A model generated the notes under the pieces. The model was not told where the DNA came from and made no database searches. It saw nothing but the letters and a program-made list of their open reading frames with translations. Positions 29,723-41,300 of a stretch of DNA of 64,000 nucleotides are shown here, in pieces. The stretch comes from CAYVTV01 sp964526475 (GTDB taxonomy: Bacteria > Bacteroidota > Bacteroidia > Bacteroidales > GCA-2748055), in NCBI GenBank assembly GCA_964526475.1, contig CAZGKF010000009.1, forward strand, positions 1 to 64,000, written 5' to 3'. The position numbers were made by a program, and so were the translations under genes. Numbering within the stretch: position 1 is the stretch's first letter; the number at the start of each line of letters is the position of its first letter.

Positions 29723-30838
29723 TTATGTTTTTACAAATTCTCTAAAGTTACTTCTATCAATTACAATTCCTTCAGCTTTGTAATTTTTGATGAAATTCTG
29801 AGGAAATTTAGTTTTTTTAGTATTCCATTTAAATTCAAATCCTACAATTTGTCCATTGCTTTCTTCAACAAAATCAATTTCTTGTTGCTGTTTTGTTCTC
29901 CAAAAATGCATTTTAGCGAATGTGTCTTTATAGAGGTTTTGCTTCCTTCTTTCTGATATCAAGAAATTCTCCCATAAAGATCCTTTGTCTACTCTTAAAT
30001 CCAATTGGTTAAAATTTCCGATAATCATATTTCGGATACCATTGTCATAGAAATAAATTTTTCTATTCTGCTTTATTTCATTTCTTATGTTTCGGCTAAA
30101 ACTGTTCAATCTGAAAACAATATACCCTTTTTCAAGGATGTCTATATACTTCTGGACTGTAATTTTATTAATCCCAATCAGCCCGGATAATTCATTGTAA
30201 TTTACCTCGCTCCCCATCTGCAAAGCTAATGCCTGCAACAACTTTTCAAGAACTTCTGGTTTTCTAATATCCGAAAAAGCTAAAATATCGCGATATAAGT
30301 AGCTATTTACTAAGTTCTTTAATGTCTCTCGTTCTTTACCTTGATTATTAATAACCTCGGGATAAAGTCCATATAATAATCTGTTTTCTATTTGCTGTTC
30401 AGATTTTATAAATCCAATTTTATTTTCATATTCTTCCCATGAAATAGGGAACAATTCGTATTCCCATTTTCTGCCTGTCAAAGGTTCATTCAGTTCGTTT
30501 CCTAAATCAAATGACGAAGAGCCACTTACAAATAATTGAACATCTTTGAATTGGTCGGTAATAAGTTTTAAAGTCAAACCGATTCCCGGTATTCTCTGTG
30601 CCTCGTCCAGGAAAATATATTTATATTCGCCGATAAAAGTTCTGATTTGCTCCGTTGTTGGGCTTTGCAAAAGGCTTCTTGTTGAAGGGTCATCAGCATC
30701 GAGAAATAAATAGTCCTTATCTTTAAGAATCTCTTTAAGTAAGGTTGTTTTCCCAACTTGTCGTGCACCTACAACAACGATAGCCTTTCCTCCATCAATT
30801 TTTTCTTTTATCGTATTTTCAATTGTTCTATCAAACAT
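29723..30838 (-). CDS. AAA ATPase with DUF4143 domain
   Basis: A 371-residue protein of the common archaeo-bacterial AAA/DUF4143 group. The Walker A motif is VGARQVGKTTLL (Lys30), Walker B is YIFLDEAQRI near residue 75, and the sensor is LFVSGSSSFDLG. The C-terminal DUF4143 half includes GSLWENFLISE and an endonuclease-like segment HFWRTKQQQEIDFVEESNGQ. These proteins are widespread, often mobile, and of unknown function. It is a stand-alone gene beside a gene-poor spacer. Confidence 0.88.
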   Translation of the reverse strand: MFDRTIENTIKEKIDGGKAIVVVGARQVGKTTLLKEILKDKDYLFLDADDPSTRSLLQSPTTEQIRTFIGEYKYIFLDEAQRIPGIGLTLKLITDQFKDVQLFVSGSSSFDLGNELNEPLTGRKWEYELFPISWEEYENKIGFIKSEQQIENRLLYGLYPEVINNQGKERETLKNLVNSYLYRDILAFSDIRKPEVLEKLLQALALQMGSEVNYNELSGLIGINKITVQKYIDILEKGYIVFRLNSFSRNIRNEIKQNRKIYFYDNGIRNMIIGNFNQLDLRVDKGSLWENFLISERRKQNLYKDTFAKMHFWRTKQQQEIDFVEESNGQIVGFEFKWNTKKTKFPQNFIKNYKAEGIVIDRSNFREFVKT

Positions 30839-31137
30839 TTTTTTATTTCAAAGATACAATTAAATATCGTAATGACCAATAGTCATTGCTTTTAGTCATT
30901 AAAATGACAAGATTTCGTTTCTTTTGCTTGTGCACATCAATGTATTGATTAAATTCATATCCCCGGACTCAGGATAATACACGATGATTTGTCTGTTCAG
31001 TTAATTTTCTAAATTTACCATTCAAAATTGTTGTATGAAAATTTGTAATATTACCTGGGACTTATAAAATATATTGCAGTTAGTCATTTAACTTTTAAAT
31101 CGTTATATAGAATTCGGTACAGAAAAGAAAAGTTTTT

Positions 31138-32148
31138 ATGTCAATGAAAAAAATACAAGAAATATTGACCTGGGGTATAATTGGCGCAGGCGATGTTTGC
31201 GAGAAAAAAAGTGCTCCTGCAATGTATAAGCTAAAAGGGTCACGTGTTAAATCAATAATGAGAAGGGATCTTGCAAAAGCAATGGATTATGCAAAGCGGC
31301 ATAACATATCATATTACTACGATAAGGTGGATGCTATTCTGAATGATCCGGAGATCGACATTGTATATATAGCAACACCGCCATCAAGCCATAAGGAGCT
31401 TGCCTTGAAAGCTGCTCATGCAGGAAAACCGGCTTATATTGAAAAGCCGATGGCAGCGAATTATGAGGATTGTCTGGTCATGAATGAAGCTTTTCAAAAG
31501 GCCGGATTGCCATTATTTGTTGCGTATTACAGGAGGGCTCTTCCAAATTTCCTTAAGATAAAGGGATTAATTGAAGAGGGCAGAATCGGTGAAGTAAGAA
31601 CTGTTAATATTCTGATGAATAAGGAGCCTATACCTGATAATGTAAGGCAATTGGATTTTAATTGGAGAGTTATTCCGGAAATATCCGGAGGCGGATATTT
31701 TTATGATCTTGCATCTCATCAGTTTGATTTTCTCGATTTTCTTTTTGGTCCGGTTAAGGAGGCAAAAGGGATCGCTTGCAACCAGGCCGGACTATACAAT
31801 GCGGAAGATGTGGTAACAGCATCGTTTATATTCGGGAATGGGGTTGTTGGAAGCGGAAGCTGGTGTTTTACCGCGGGAAAAACCTCGGATATTGACCGAA
31901 CGGTGATCATAGGCAGCAGAGGCCAAATTGAATATTCCACTTTTGGAGATCCGACTGTAAAACTAATAACCGGGGAGAAAGGAGTTGAAAGCTATACTTT
32001 TGAATTACCCGGGCACATTCAGCAAAACCTCATTCAGACAATTGTTGATGAAATGAAAGGACGGGGAAAATGTCCCAGCACCGGTATAAGTGCCGCCCGT
32101 ACAAGCAAGGTGCTGGATCTTATTGCTAAATCATCAGAAAACAGGTAA
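31138..32148 (+). CDS. Gfo/Idh/MocA-family oxidoreductase
   Basis: A 336-residue NAD(P)-dependent dehydrogenase. The N-terminal Rossmann motif is WGIIGAGDVCEKKSAP, the family signature is YIEKPMAANYEDC (the conserved EKP lysine), and the C-terminal alpha/beta domain carries GGGYFYDLASHQFDFLDFLF with its conserved aspartate and histidine. It probably oxidises or isomerises a sugar or cyclitol; substrate not inferable. Monocistronic; the upstream 299 bp contain no visible gene. Confidence 0.9.
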   Translation: MSMKKIQEILTWGIIGAGDVCEKKSAPAMYKLKGSRVKSIMRRDLAKAMDYAKRHNISYYYDKVDAILNDPEIDIVYIATPPSSHKELALKAAHAGKPAYIEKPMAANYEDCLVMNEAFQKAGLPLFVAYYRRALPNFLKIKGLIEEGRIGEVRTVNILMNKEPIPDNVRQLDFNWRVIPEISGGGYFYDLASHQFDFLDFLFGPVKEAKGIACNQAGLYNAEDVVTASFIFGNGVVGSGSWCFTAGKTSDIDRTVIIGSRGQIEYSTFGDPTVKLITGEKGVESYTFELPGHIQQNLIQTIVDEMKGRGKCPSTGISAARTSKVLDLIAKSSENR

Positions 32149-32476
32149 GCCGGAAATATGTTTGTCTAAACATCTAAATGAAGGCTCAATCAATATACCA
32201 GGGGGAGAAAGTTAGATGTGAGGAGAACATTCCGGATGCTTCATCCTTAGAATCTGTAGCTCATGGATATAGTTAAGATCTTCGACACTTTTTTCTTTAA
32301 GAGAATTAAAAATACAATTCACCGGTAAAAATCTTCAACTTACCGATTTTTTGTTTCCCTGACTTTCTTTCTCTTTTACTTTTGCTTCATATTTCTCATT
32401 CAGCATATAAATTATAATACAAAATGTTTTTGAAATTTTTAGTATCACGAATAAAACAAATCAGGAGGATCAAATA
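32149..32476. other. Spacer of 328 bp before the LiaF-like operon
   Basis: No gene is seen. TACTTTTG at 32377-32384 fits a -7 box, though the nearest TTTG (32350-32353) is 23 nt upstream, longer than usual. The next gene has a strong AGGAGGA ribosome binding site about 8 nt before its ATG, which is rare in this phylum. Confidence 0.45.
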
Positions 32477-33205
32477 ATGGAAAAATTAAATGAAACAAGA
32501 CACGAAACAAGAAAAAACAGAGTTGGTTTTTTAGGACTAATCCTAATCATTGCAGGATTGCTGATTATTGGTGATCAGTTTAATCTTTTTCACTTCAAAA
32601 CCAGAGAAATCCTGTTTACCTGGCAGGCTCTCTTAATAGTACTGGGTATTATATTTGTCAACAAACGTGACGGGCGGTTTACAGGAGTATTACTAATAAT
32701 TATCGGCGCCTTTTTTTTATTACCAAAATTTATGGTTTTACCGGTAAGTGCCTTTAAACTCTTCTGGCCTGCTATGCTGATTTTCCTCGGGGTATTAATA
32801 CTCTTTAAGGGAGTGTTTAACCGTGGATTCGGAATTTCAGCGAGTAGTACGGACGGTGATATGATTGAGGATGTGAATGTTTTCGGAGGTCATGATCGTA
32901 TCATCACCAGTGAAAACTTCAAAGGTGGAGAGATCATTAATGTTTTTGGAGGAGGGAAATATAACCTTCTGCAGTCGAAACTCGCACAGGGAAAAAATGT
33001 TATTGAGATGGTAATGGTTTTTGGAGGATCGAAATTCATTGTCCCCCCGGGCTGGGATATAAAGGTGGAAGTGGCAGGTGTGTTTGGAGGCTTTTCCGAT
33101 AAAAGGATGATAACCGGGGATGAAATATATGATCCTGCAAGAACACTGGTAATAAAAGGAATAGCTATCTTTGGGGGAGGAGAACTTTCAAGTTACGACA
33201 AATAA
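32477..33205 (+). CDS. LiaF-like membrane protein (DUF5668 plus cell-wall-stress C-terminal domain)
   Basis: A 242-residue protein with four short membrane helices (residues 20-110), then a beta-helical C-terminal domain with repeats of 'VFGG': DVNVFGGHDRII, INVFGGGKYNLL, MVFGGSKFIVP, GVFGGFSDKRM, IFGGGELSS. This matches the LiaF/toast-rack type domain that restrains envelope-stress sensor kinases in Firmicutes. It is followed 3 nt later by a LytS-type kinase and its regulator, so the three probably form one sensory unit, with this protein as modulator. Confidence 0.82.
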   Translation: MEKLNETRHETRKNRVGFLGLILIIAGLLIIGDQFNLFHFKTREILFTWQALLIVLGIIFVNKRDGRFTGVLLIIIGAFFLLPKFMVLPVSAFKLFWPAMLIFLGVLILFKGVFNRGFGISASSTDGDMIEDVNVFGGHDRIITSENFKGGEIINVFGGGKYNLLQSKLAQGKNVIEMVMVFGGSKFIVPPGWDIKVEVAGVFGGFSDKRMITGDEIYDPARTLVIKGIAIFGGGELSSYDK

Positions 33206-33208
33206 GAT

Positions 33209-34261
33209 ATGAATCCGATCTTAAGGAGCCGGATAAACCTGATAGCATACATACTTGCCTGGATAGTTGTTTCCGCTATCCAGACAGGTATTATTATTTT
33301 TTATTTCCACCTTGATGTTACTCATGCAATTACCGATAGCCTGGTTTTTAATACCATTTTTTTCCTGATAGCCCTGGCTATTTGGTATCCGGTAAGATAT
33401 ATTCCGTTGAGTAACAGGAATATAATATATGTAGTGCTGAATATACTGGCCCTGGGGATTCTGGTTATTGTAGTGTGGATGTCAACAGGATTTTTAATAA
33501 TGAAATCTTTATTTTCCAGTGATGAAGCTTTTATGTATTCGCTCCTGCTGTCTGTTCCTTACCGTATCATCTCAGGGATACTGTTATTTTTGATTTTGCT
33601 GATGATTTATTACCTTATCGTCTATTCCCAAAATCTTAAGGAAAGAATAAAAAATGAAACCGACCTGAAAGCTCTGGTGAAGGAGGCTGAGCTGAACATG
33701 TTAAAATCACAGATAAACCCCCACTTTCTTTTTAACTCGCTGAATTCGGTAAGTTCACTCACCCTGCATGATCCTGCAGGAGCCCGGGAGATGATCATCA
33801 AGCTTTCGGATTTTTTGCGTTACTCATTAAAACATACTGAAAAAGACAAAACTCACATGAAGGATGAAATGGAGAATATACTCAGGTATCTTGATATTGA
33901 GAAAGTTCGTTTCGGAGAAAAACTGCAGTTCAGCATTGAATGTGAAAGCACTTCTGAAAGCTGGCTTGTTCCAAATATGATACTTCAGCCTTTGTTCGAA
34001 AATGCTGTGAAGCACGGTGTATATGAAAGCACCGAACCTGTTTTGATAGAGATGACATGCAAGGTGGAAAGAGGAATGCTGGGTATTCAGATCACTAATA
34101 ATTACGACGAGGAGAGTCCCGCCAGGAGGGGTGCAGGTATAGGGTTAAAAAATATTATGGAAAGGCTGCGGCTGGTTTACGGGAGGGAAGACCTTATGCA
34201 GTACCGAAAAGAAGATGGGCGGTTCATTGTTAAATTATATTTTCCATACCATGAAGATTAA
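33209..34261 (+). CDS. LytS-type sensor histidine kinase
   Basis: A 350-residue kinase with four N-terminal membrane segments (residues 10-145), then the His_kinase domain: SQINPHFLFNSLNSVSSL carries the phospho-accepting His, and the C-terminal ATPase has ILQPLFENAVKHGV (N box) and RRGAGIGLKNIMERL (G box). No extracellular sensor domain, so it probably senses membrane state or the LiaF-like partner. The stop overlaps the response regulator start by 11 nt. Confidence 0.92.
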   Translation: MNPILRSRINLIAYILAWIVVSAIQTGIIIFYFHLDVTHAITDSLVFNTIFFLIALAIWYPVRYIPLSNRNIIYVVLNILALGILVIVVWMSTGFLIMKSLFSSDEAFMYSLLLSVPYRIISGILLFLILLMIYYLIVYSQNLKERIKNETDLKALVKEAELNMLKSQINPHFLFNSLNSVSSLTLHDPAGAREMIIKLSDFLRYSLKHTEKDKTHMKDEMENILRYLDIEKVRFGEKLQFSIECESTSESWLVPNMILQPLFENAVKHGVYESTEPVLIEMTCKVERGMLGIQITNNYDEESPARRGAGIGLKNIMERLRLVYGREDLMQYRKEDGRFIVKLYFPYHED

Positions 34262-34994
34262 TTCACTGATCATTGAAGATGAAGAGCTTGCCAGGAGTCT
34301 TCTGAAAGAATACCTGGAAAGTTTTCCCGGAATTGAAATATGCGGGGAGTATGCTGATGGTTTCTCTGGTCTGAAGGGTATTCAGGAACACAAACCAGAT
34401 TTGGTTTTTCTTGATATACAGATGCCAAAACTGAACGGATTCGAGATGCTTGAACTTCTCGATGATACACCTGAAATAATCTTCACTACTGCTTACGATC
34501 AATATGCTATCAGGGCTTTTGAACTCAATGCAGTGGATTATCTGCTGAAACCTTTTCCGGAAGACAGATTCCGGGAGGCAGTGAGTAAAGCCCTGGAAAG
34601 AATTATGATGAAAAAGAAGTCCGGTTATACAGGCTTGAAGGAACATATTGACAATACTGCGGAGATACTTTCCAGGGTGGTGGTTCGAACGAGAAATGAG
34701 ATCAGGATTATTCCGGCCGACCAGATTCTTTTCCTTGAAGCACAGGACGATTATGTGATGATATATACCACTTCGGAGAAGTACCTGAAACAAAAAACCA
34801 TGAAATATTTCGAGGATCATCTGGGAAAAGATGAGTTTGTAAGAGTGCACAGATCATACCTGGTAAGGGCCGATCGGATAAGCAAACTTGAACCCTATGA
34901 GAAAAATGCCTGGTTGTTGATTTTAAAAGGTGGTCAGAAAGTTCCGGTGAGCCGTTCAGGATACGCTCTTTTGAAGAAGGTGCTGGATATATAG
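34251..34994 (+). CDS. LytTR-family response regulator
   Basis: I start at Met 34251 (MKINSLIIEDEE...), giving 247 residues. The receiver domain has the acidic pair E9/D10, phospho-acceptor Asp55 in LVFLDIQMPK, and the Lys of LLKPF. The C-terminal LytTR DNA-binding domain has EIRIIPADQILFLEAQDDYV and FVRVHRSYLVRADRI. It is coupled to the kinase by overlap. Targets are unknown; LytTR proteins bind pairs of short direct repeats. Confidence 0.93.
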   Translation: MKINSLIIEDEELARSLLKEYLESFPGIEICGEYADGFSGLKGIQEHKPDLVFLDIQMPKLNGFEMLELLDDTPEIIFTTAYDQYAIRAFELNAVDYLLKPFPEDRFREAVSKALERIMMKKKSGYTGLKEHIDNTAEILSRVVVRTRNEIRIIPADQILFLEAQDDYVMIYTTSEKYLKQKTMKYFEDHLGKDEFVRVHRSYLVRADRISKLEPYEKNAWLLILKGGQKVPVSRSGYALLKKVLDI

Positions 34995-35559
34995 AAATGC
35001 CTGAATTGGAAGTTGAAATTATTTATTAACTTCCGTTCCCGGAATATTAAAGTCAAACAAAAGGAATCCTGCCAATTAAAAACCCACCACGGGACAGAAG
35101 TATATGTTATTATCGGATATGTTAAAGATACCTGCATTAAAAGTAACCGTAAAATCTTGTCGGCTTCCATACAATTGCTATATTTGGTACCTGAATAGTT
35201 TCATGAAGGAAAATCATAATTGAAAATAAGTACCACATAATTGCAATAGTATTCCTGCCAACTGACTTTTATCTGAGGGGAATTGATCTTTTCAAAGTTC
35301 AGAATTGTTGCGATAGCTTCACACTAAAGTGTTAACGGACGCCCTTAAGAAATCATTATATCATTGCAGATCCCTGGATTTTTGCAACAAAAACAGGATG
35401 GATCCTTTCCTTCATCGGCCAATTGATCATTAAACTCATTTAACCTTAATGAAAGTGAACCGGTGCTATAAAAAAAATGTTAGTAGTAATAGTCTCTTTG
35501 GTTTTATTGAGATTTTCATGCCTGCAAAGCAGAGAAAAAATAACGAAAAATAGAAAATT
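34995..35559. other. Gene-free spacer of 565 bp
   Basis: I see no supported gene. Short open frames here lack start context and family motifs. A small inverted repeat ACACTAAAGTGT occurs near 35322 and an AT-rich stretch precedes the next gene. Confidence 0.5.
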
Positions 35560-37575
<2,016 letters not shown>

Positions 37576-37787
37576 TAATCTTTAAACTTCTTATTATAGG
37601 GCGTTTTTGAGTCACTTCAGACAGAAAATCATCTTTTGTTTATTCTGTTGTGATTACAGAAAGTATATAAGAGCTTTTGTCAAGAATATGTTGGTGAATA
37701 GCGGAAATTGGGTGGCAGATGACGAATGGCTGCTAAAGGTAGTTATTTATCACGTTTGCCATAATCCTCTCCTTACTGATAACCATG

Positions 37788-38219
37788 TCATACAAATAAA
37801 ATCCCACCGGTTTTCTGATAGCTCCCTCCAAGTATATAAAATAAGCCTGCAGCCGTAAAGCTAATCGCAAAGGTGATTGCAAGGAATAATCTCGTTTTTT
37901 CAATAACTGCATCACTTGTATCTTCCAGGATACAACCGACTTCGGAACGAAGCTTGCTTTTTTCTAATTTCCGGGGATTATCATAATAAATACCAAAACC
38001 TTTGAAAGTTTTTATCTTATCCTCTTCCAATAATGAATAATAGATCGTATCCATCACCCTTGCGCAAAGTTTGTAGTCACCTATGTATTCTTCATAAACG
38101 AGGGTTTCTCCACCCTGTTTTGTGATGCTGACTTTGATTTTTCTAAATCCATCGAAGTAGATAAGAAAAATAAGCAAAAGGGTAGCTAATACTACTAATA
38201 TTAATAATGCGTTTTTCAT
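37788..38219 (-). CDS. Membrane-anchored GyrI-like protein with an abnormal C-terminus
   Basis: A 143-residue protein with one N-terminal membrane helix (LLILVVLATLLLIFLIYF), then the first half of a GyrI/AraC effector-binding-like domain: VYEEYIGDYKLCARVMDTI, FKGFGIYYDNPRKLEK, LRSEVGCILE. In the family this continues for about 60 more residues, through a segment like 'FPYK..LSV..GV.KVYPAL'. Here that part is missing and is replaced by a hydrophobic tail of about 30 residues (LFLAITFAISFTAAG...). A frameshift or deletion after the VGCILE motif is likely. Function of the shortened form is doubtful. Confidence 0.55.
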   Translation of the reverse strand: MKNALLILVVLATLLLIFLIYFDGFRKIKVSITKQGGETLVYEEYIGDYKLCARVMDTIYYSLLEEDKIKTFKGFGIYYDNPRKLEKSKLRSEVGCILEDTSDAVIEKTRLFLAITFAISFTAAGLFYILGGSYQKTGGILFV

Positions 38220-38529
38220 GGTGAGAGAATTTTATTAAACAATAAGATCGGTCTATATCTTCAGAAATGTCTTAAACTGAACAAAACCCGATATACGTTG
38301 TAAAATTCCGAATTATACCAGAAAAGATGAAATATTGTTTAATGAATGCCTTGTTTTGTTTGTTGAAAGGCGGATAGTTTAGGGTAAGATTTTTTGTGTT
38401 GTTTTTTCTGGTGGGTATCATGGAATCAGATGTTTATATGACCACAAACTACAAAATCCAGACTTTCTCCAGATCCAGGCTCGCTACTTTCGATGAATTC
38501 TCTATGGGTAAACGGTTGGTTTATTCACA
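38220..38529. other. Spacer of about 310 bp at the edge of the decaying zone
   Basis: No gene supported. Frames change repeatedly and none carries a recognisable motif. The following hydrolase remnant begins about 38530. Confidence 0.45.
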
Positions 38530-38874
38530 ATTCCGTCCATCCCGTATCCTTCGGCATTGGAACGAAATGATCATAAAGCGGTGGAAGCACTTATGAAATT
38601 GGATTTTCCCGGTTCGGATGCAAACGTTAATGAGTGGATAGAATATCTGATGGCAGAAAGAAAATATGTAAACCGCTATGGAGGAGGCACAACAAGAGAA
38701 ATGCCCGGAATGTGGCCACTGATAAAGATCGTATTAAATTCCGGGATTTATACCCTTGGTGAAAAACTGAATTTCATGAATGCCAGTATGTTTTCTCTTG
38801 AAAACCTCTGGCTTGATGTAGTAAACACCAACCTGTTTCATGAGATTGACAGTATGAGTTTTCTTTCAGACTAA
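38530..38874 (+). pseudogene. Remnant of an alpha/beta hydrolase (lid region)
   Basis: The frame reads ERNDHKAVEALMKLDFP, then MAERKYVNRYGGGTTRE, and FMNASMFSLENLWLDVV and ends NLFHEIDSMSFLSD before a stop. This is the helical lid of Bacteroidota alpha/beta hydrolases, in which the family continues with 'VPVYIFQGKYD' and the catalytic Asp/His. Both the N-terminal nucleophile half and the C-terminal catalytic part are absent. The only in-frame starts are weak (TTG at 38557). The stop codon directly abuts the stop of the convergent gene, suggesting a rearrangement joint. Confidence 0.7.
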
Positions 38875-39987
38875 TTAATTACCGTTATTTTTATAATTTA
38901 TGATATTATATTGTATCGATATAATTTCCAAATCTAACCATGTCCAATCCTTTTCATCGAGTTCCCATGTGGCTTTCATTTTCGATGGAACTTTAATCCC
39001 CTCAAAAACAGCGTAATCATCCACGGTTAAAACCCACGGAAAACGCTTAGAATCCGCTTTGTTGCCCATATACCGCAACGCAACAAATTTCACAAAATCG
39101 CCATTTTCATTAAAATAAAAAGTACCTTCTCCGGTAGTTCCTTCATAAGTCATGGTAGCTTTTGCCGAATTTTCATCAACCGCTTCCCAATATATATAAG
39201 GGCTTAGTGCTAATGAAGGAAACCAGACCAATTCGCCCAAGAATCGTTGAAGGGAACCTTCGTCCATTCGGGGGCCTTTTTCGTTCACTATATTTATGAG
39301 TGTATTTATCTTAATAAGCATTTCGCCTTTACCCCCAACAAACTTATCACGGCCTCTGACTTTGATAAGTGGTGACATTTCCATGTTAACTGTCCAGATA
39401 AAGGCTGGCGGATTTATAGTAGTGTATTGCTCTGCATGAGCAGCATACCAATCCTGCTGTTGCGGCTTCATTTTCATCAGTGCCTTTTGTTTTACAAAGC
39501 CCGTATTAATTGCAGGTTTTCCTATAATGCCTGTGCTGTGCATCCATCGTTGTACGGGAACGGGCAGTTCATGAATATCCGAATCAGTAATAATTACTGA
39601 TTCAGATGTTTTTAAAGCATCGAGAATTTCTTCTGTTTCGCGGGCAACCATTTTATTCATGCTGCAGGATGAAAACGAAACAGATGCCAAAACCAAAATA
39701 ATTACATTGGGTATCATACCGTACTTGGCATCGCCCCATGTACTCGCTATAAGTATGCTTGAAATAATTATAGCCGGAACAGCAAAGTATGGCCAAAGGT
39801 CTTTCCCTAGTGTAAGGCCAACAGCCGAAAAGGCAAACAACAAAAATGCAACAAACCAGAATATGCCCGAAACAGGTGAAATATCAGCTTGCAGATTTGA
39901 TATCTGGGCAATTTTAAATCCCTTCACAAAGCCCATTATATGAATGGCGCCGTGTAGAAAAATGAGAATTGAAAGAAAGTACTTCAT
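38875..39987 (-). CDS. DUF6544/DUF6920-type membrane protein
   Basis: A 370-residue protein with four hydrophobic N-terminal segments (residues 1-115), then a soluble domain: ELPVPVQRWMHSTGIIGKP, QQQDWYAAHAEQYTTINPPA, FIWTVNMEMSPLIKVRGRDK, and RFLGELVWFPSLAL. This matches the uncharacterised family named DUF6544 or DUF6920, common in soil and aquatic Bacteroidota. The frame is intact. Its 3' end touches the hydrolase remnant. Function unknown. Confidence 0.7.
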   Translation of the reverse strand: MKYFLSILIFLHGAIHIMGFVKGFKIAQISNLQADISPVSGIFWFVAFLLFAFSAVGLTLGKDLWPYFAVPAIIISSILIASTWGDAKYGMIPNVIILVLASVSFSSCSMNKMVARETEEILDALKTSESVIITDSDIHELPVPVQRWMHSTGIIGKPAINTGFVKQKALMKMKPQQQDWYAAHAEQYTTINPPAFIWTVNMEMSPLIKVRGRDKFVGGKGEMLIKINTLINIVNEKGPRMDEGSLQRFLGELVWFPSLALSPYIYWEAVDENSAKATMTYEGTTGEGTFYFNENGDFVKFVALRYMGNKADSKRFPWVLTVDDYAVFEGIKVPSKMKATWELDEKDWTWLDLEIISIQYNIINYKNNGN

Positions 39988-40297
39988 AATCTTATGTGTT
40001 TTGTATTTACAAATTTATACCAATTGATAAATAGAAATGGTTTTTTAATTGAAAAAACCGGTTTTCAATTGACAGGCCATCATGTTTCATTTTTTCTTTT
40101 CGTTTTCGTATGGTTTACCAAGGCGTTGAATAATTTGATATTATTTATTTAAATGCGTTTGAAAAAGTCACAGAGTTTTTTTAGGATAACTTATAAATTG
40201 AAATCTAATTCTAAGGGGCCAGGGGTAGCGTTGGCTTTTCTAAAAAAACAACATGGTTAATTTAATCCCGATAAATATTCACCAAAATCAATCTAAA
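39988..40297. other. Divergent intergenic region with a palindrome
   Basis: Lies between the DUF6544-type gene (minus) and a lipoprotein gene (plus). At 40047-40070 an inverted repeat AATTGAAAA / TTTTCAATT encloses AACCGG; it could be an operator 60 nt upstream of the minus-strand gene or a hairpin. Nothing else recognised. Confidence 0.5.
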
Positions 40298-40666
40298 ATG
40301 AAAAGCAGTTTCAAATATGTCTCAATACTCATCCTTTTTCTTATGCTCTCCTGTCAAAAAGAATCCATCATCCGGTTTGGCTTCGATACCGATTTTGGCA
40401 GGAATTCTCATGGCTTATCCATCATGCATGTGGGTAAGCAGGTTAAAAGAATAAGCCTGGAGGGTGAGCTTTTTGTATCCGAAGGGGGAGTTCTTTTGGA
40501 GTTGATAAACCCAAATAGGGAAACCGTTTTTACAATCCAACCTCAATCGCCTGAAAACCTATACCTTGATGAATCCTTCCAGGCAGTTTCCGGAAATTGG
40601 AAGTTGAAATATAGGAGCATTGAGGGGTCGGGAACAATAACATTGCATTTAAACGCAGTAAATTAA
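40298..40666 (+). CDS. Small lipoprotein of unknown function
   Basis: Starting at Met 40298 (MKSSFKYVS...), 122 residues. The lipobox is LFLMLSC, and the mature protein is an all-beta domain with EGELFVSEGGVLLELINPN and GNWKLKYRSIEGSGTITL, reminiscent of small immunoglobulin-like or C2-like sandwiches. No enzymatic residues are seen. It lies alone just before a stretch of pseudogenes but has an intact frame. Confidence 0.6.
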   Translation: MKSSFKYVSILILFLMLSCQKESIIRFGFDTDFGRNSHGLSIMHVGKQVKRISLEGELFVSEGGVLLELINPNRETVFTIQPQSPENLYLDESFQAVSGNWKLKYRSIEGSGTITLHLNAVN

Positions 40667-40714
40667 TTTCTGTTAAGAGATGAAAGCCAACTCACTCAAA
40701 GAACAAAAACAAAG

Positions 40715-41293
40715 GATTTTCTGATAACAGAAAACATTACTCGCGAAACATTTTGGAATTTATTTAAACCCGGTTGCGACGAACATTTAGTTTTACATAA
40801 TCTAAGGAAAAGTAATTGTTACGTATCCAACCTTGACATAGTTGCCCAATCGGAAAATAAAATAATGGGTCATATAATAACTACCAAAGCGAATGTAGTA
40901 GATATACAAAATAAGGAACACCAAGTGTTATGTGTAGGACCAATCTCGGTGCTTCCTGAGTTTCAAAAGATAGGTATTGGAACAAAACTCTTAAAAGAAT
41001 CAATTGCTATTGCTAAAGAATTAGGCTATTCGGCAATGATACTATTTGGACACCCAGATTATTATCACCGTTTTGGATTTGTTAATGCACAGAATTATGG
41101 AAATACAACAAAAGAAGGAAAGAATTTTGAACCTTTTATGGTTTTGGAATTATATCCAAATGCTTTGGCAGCTGTGAGAGGAAAGTTTTATGAGGATAAG
41201 GCATTTGAAATCAAAGAAGAAGAACTCAATGAGTTTGAAAAACTTTTTCCAAAAAAAGAAAAAGGCAAATCTAAAATTGACATTAATCATTAG
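40715..41293 (+). pseudogene. GNAT-family N-acetyltransferase lacking a usable start
   Basis: From about 40715 the frame reads ITENITRETFWNLFKPGCDE and LVLHNLRKSNCYVSNLDIVA, which is the normal N-terminal part of this GNAT subgroup, but there is no ATG in frame until 40865 (residue-50 equivalent). The acetyl-CoA motif VGPISVLPEFQKIGIGTKLL and the HPDYYHRFGFVNA segment follow intact. An ATG at 40680 lies in another frame and would join after a single-base insertion near 40722, so a frameshift is the likely cause. Translation from 40865 would lack part of the fold. It is followed 7 nt later by a clearly broken rsgA. Confidence 0.65.
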
Positions 41294-41300
41294 AAACAAA

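Noticed and set aside
29723..30838. AAA/DUF4143 ATPase as a phage-defence gene
   Set aside because: It is a very common stand-alone family without adjacent effector, methylase or nuclease genes here.
35013..35198. Small open frame of 61 codons after the LytTR gene
   Set aside because: No motif and poor composition; shadows or chance.
37607..37858. Open frame of 83 codons after the DUF255 gene
   Set aside because: Overlaps the end of the GyrI-like gene on the other strand, with no family resemblance.
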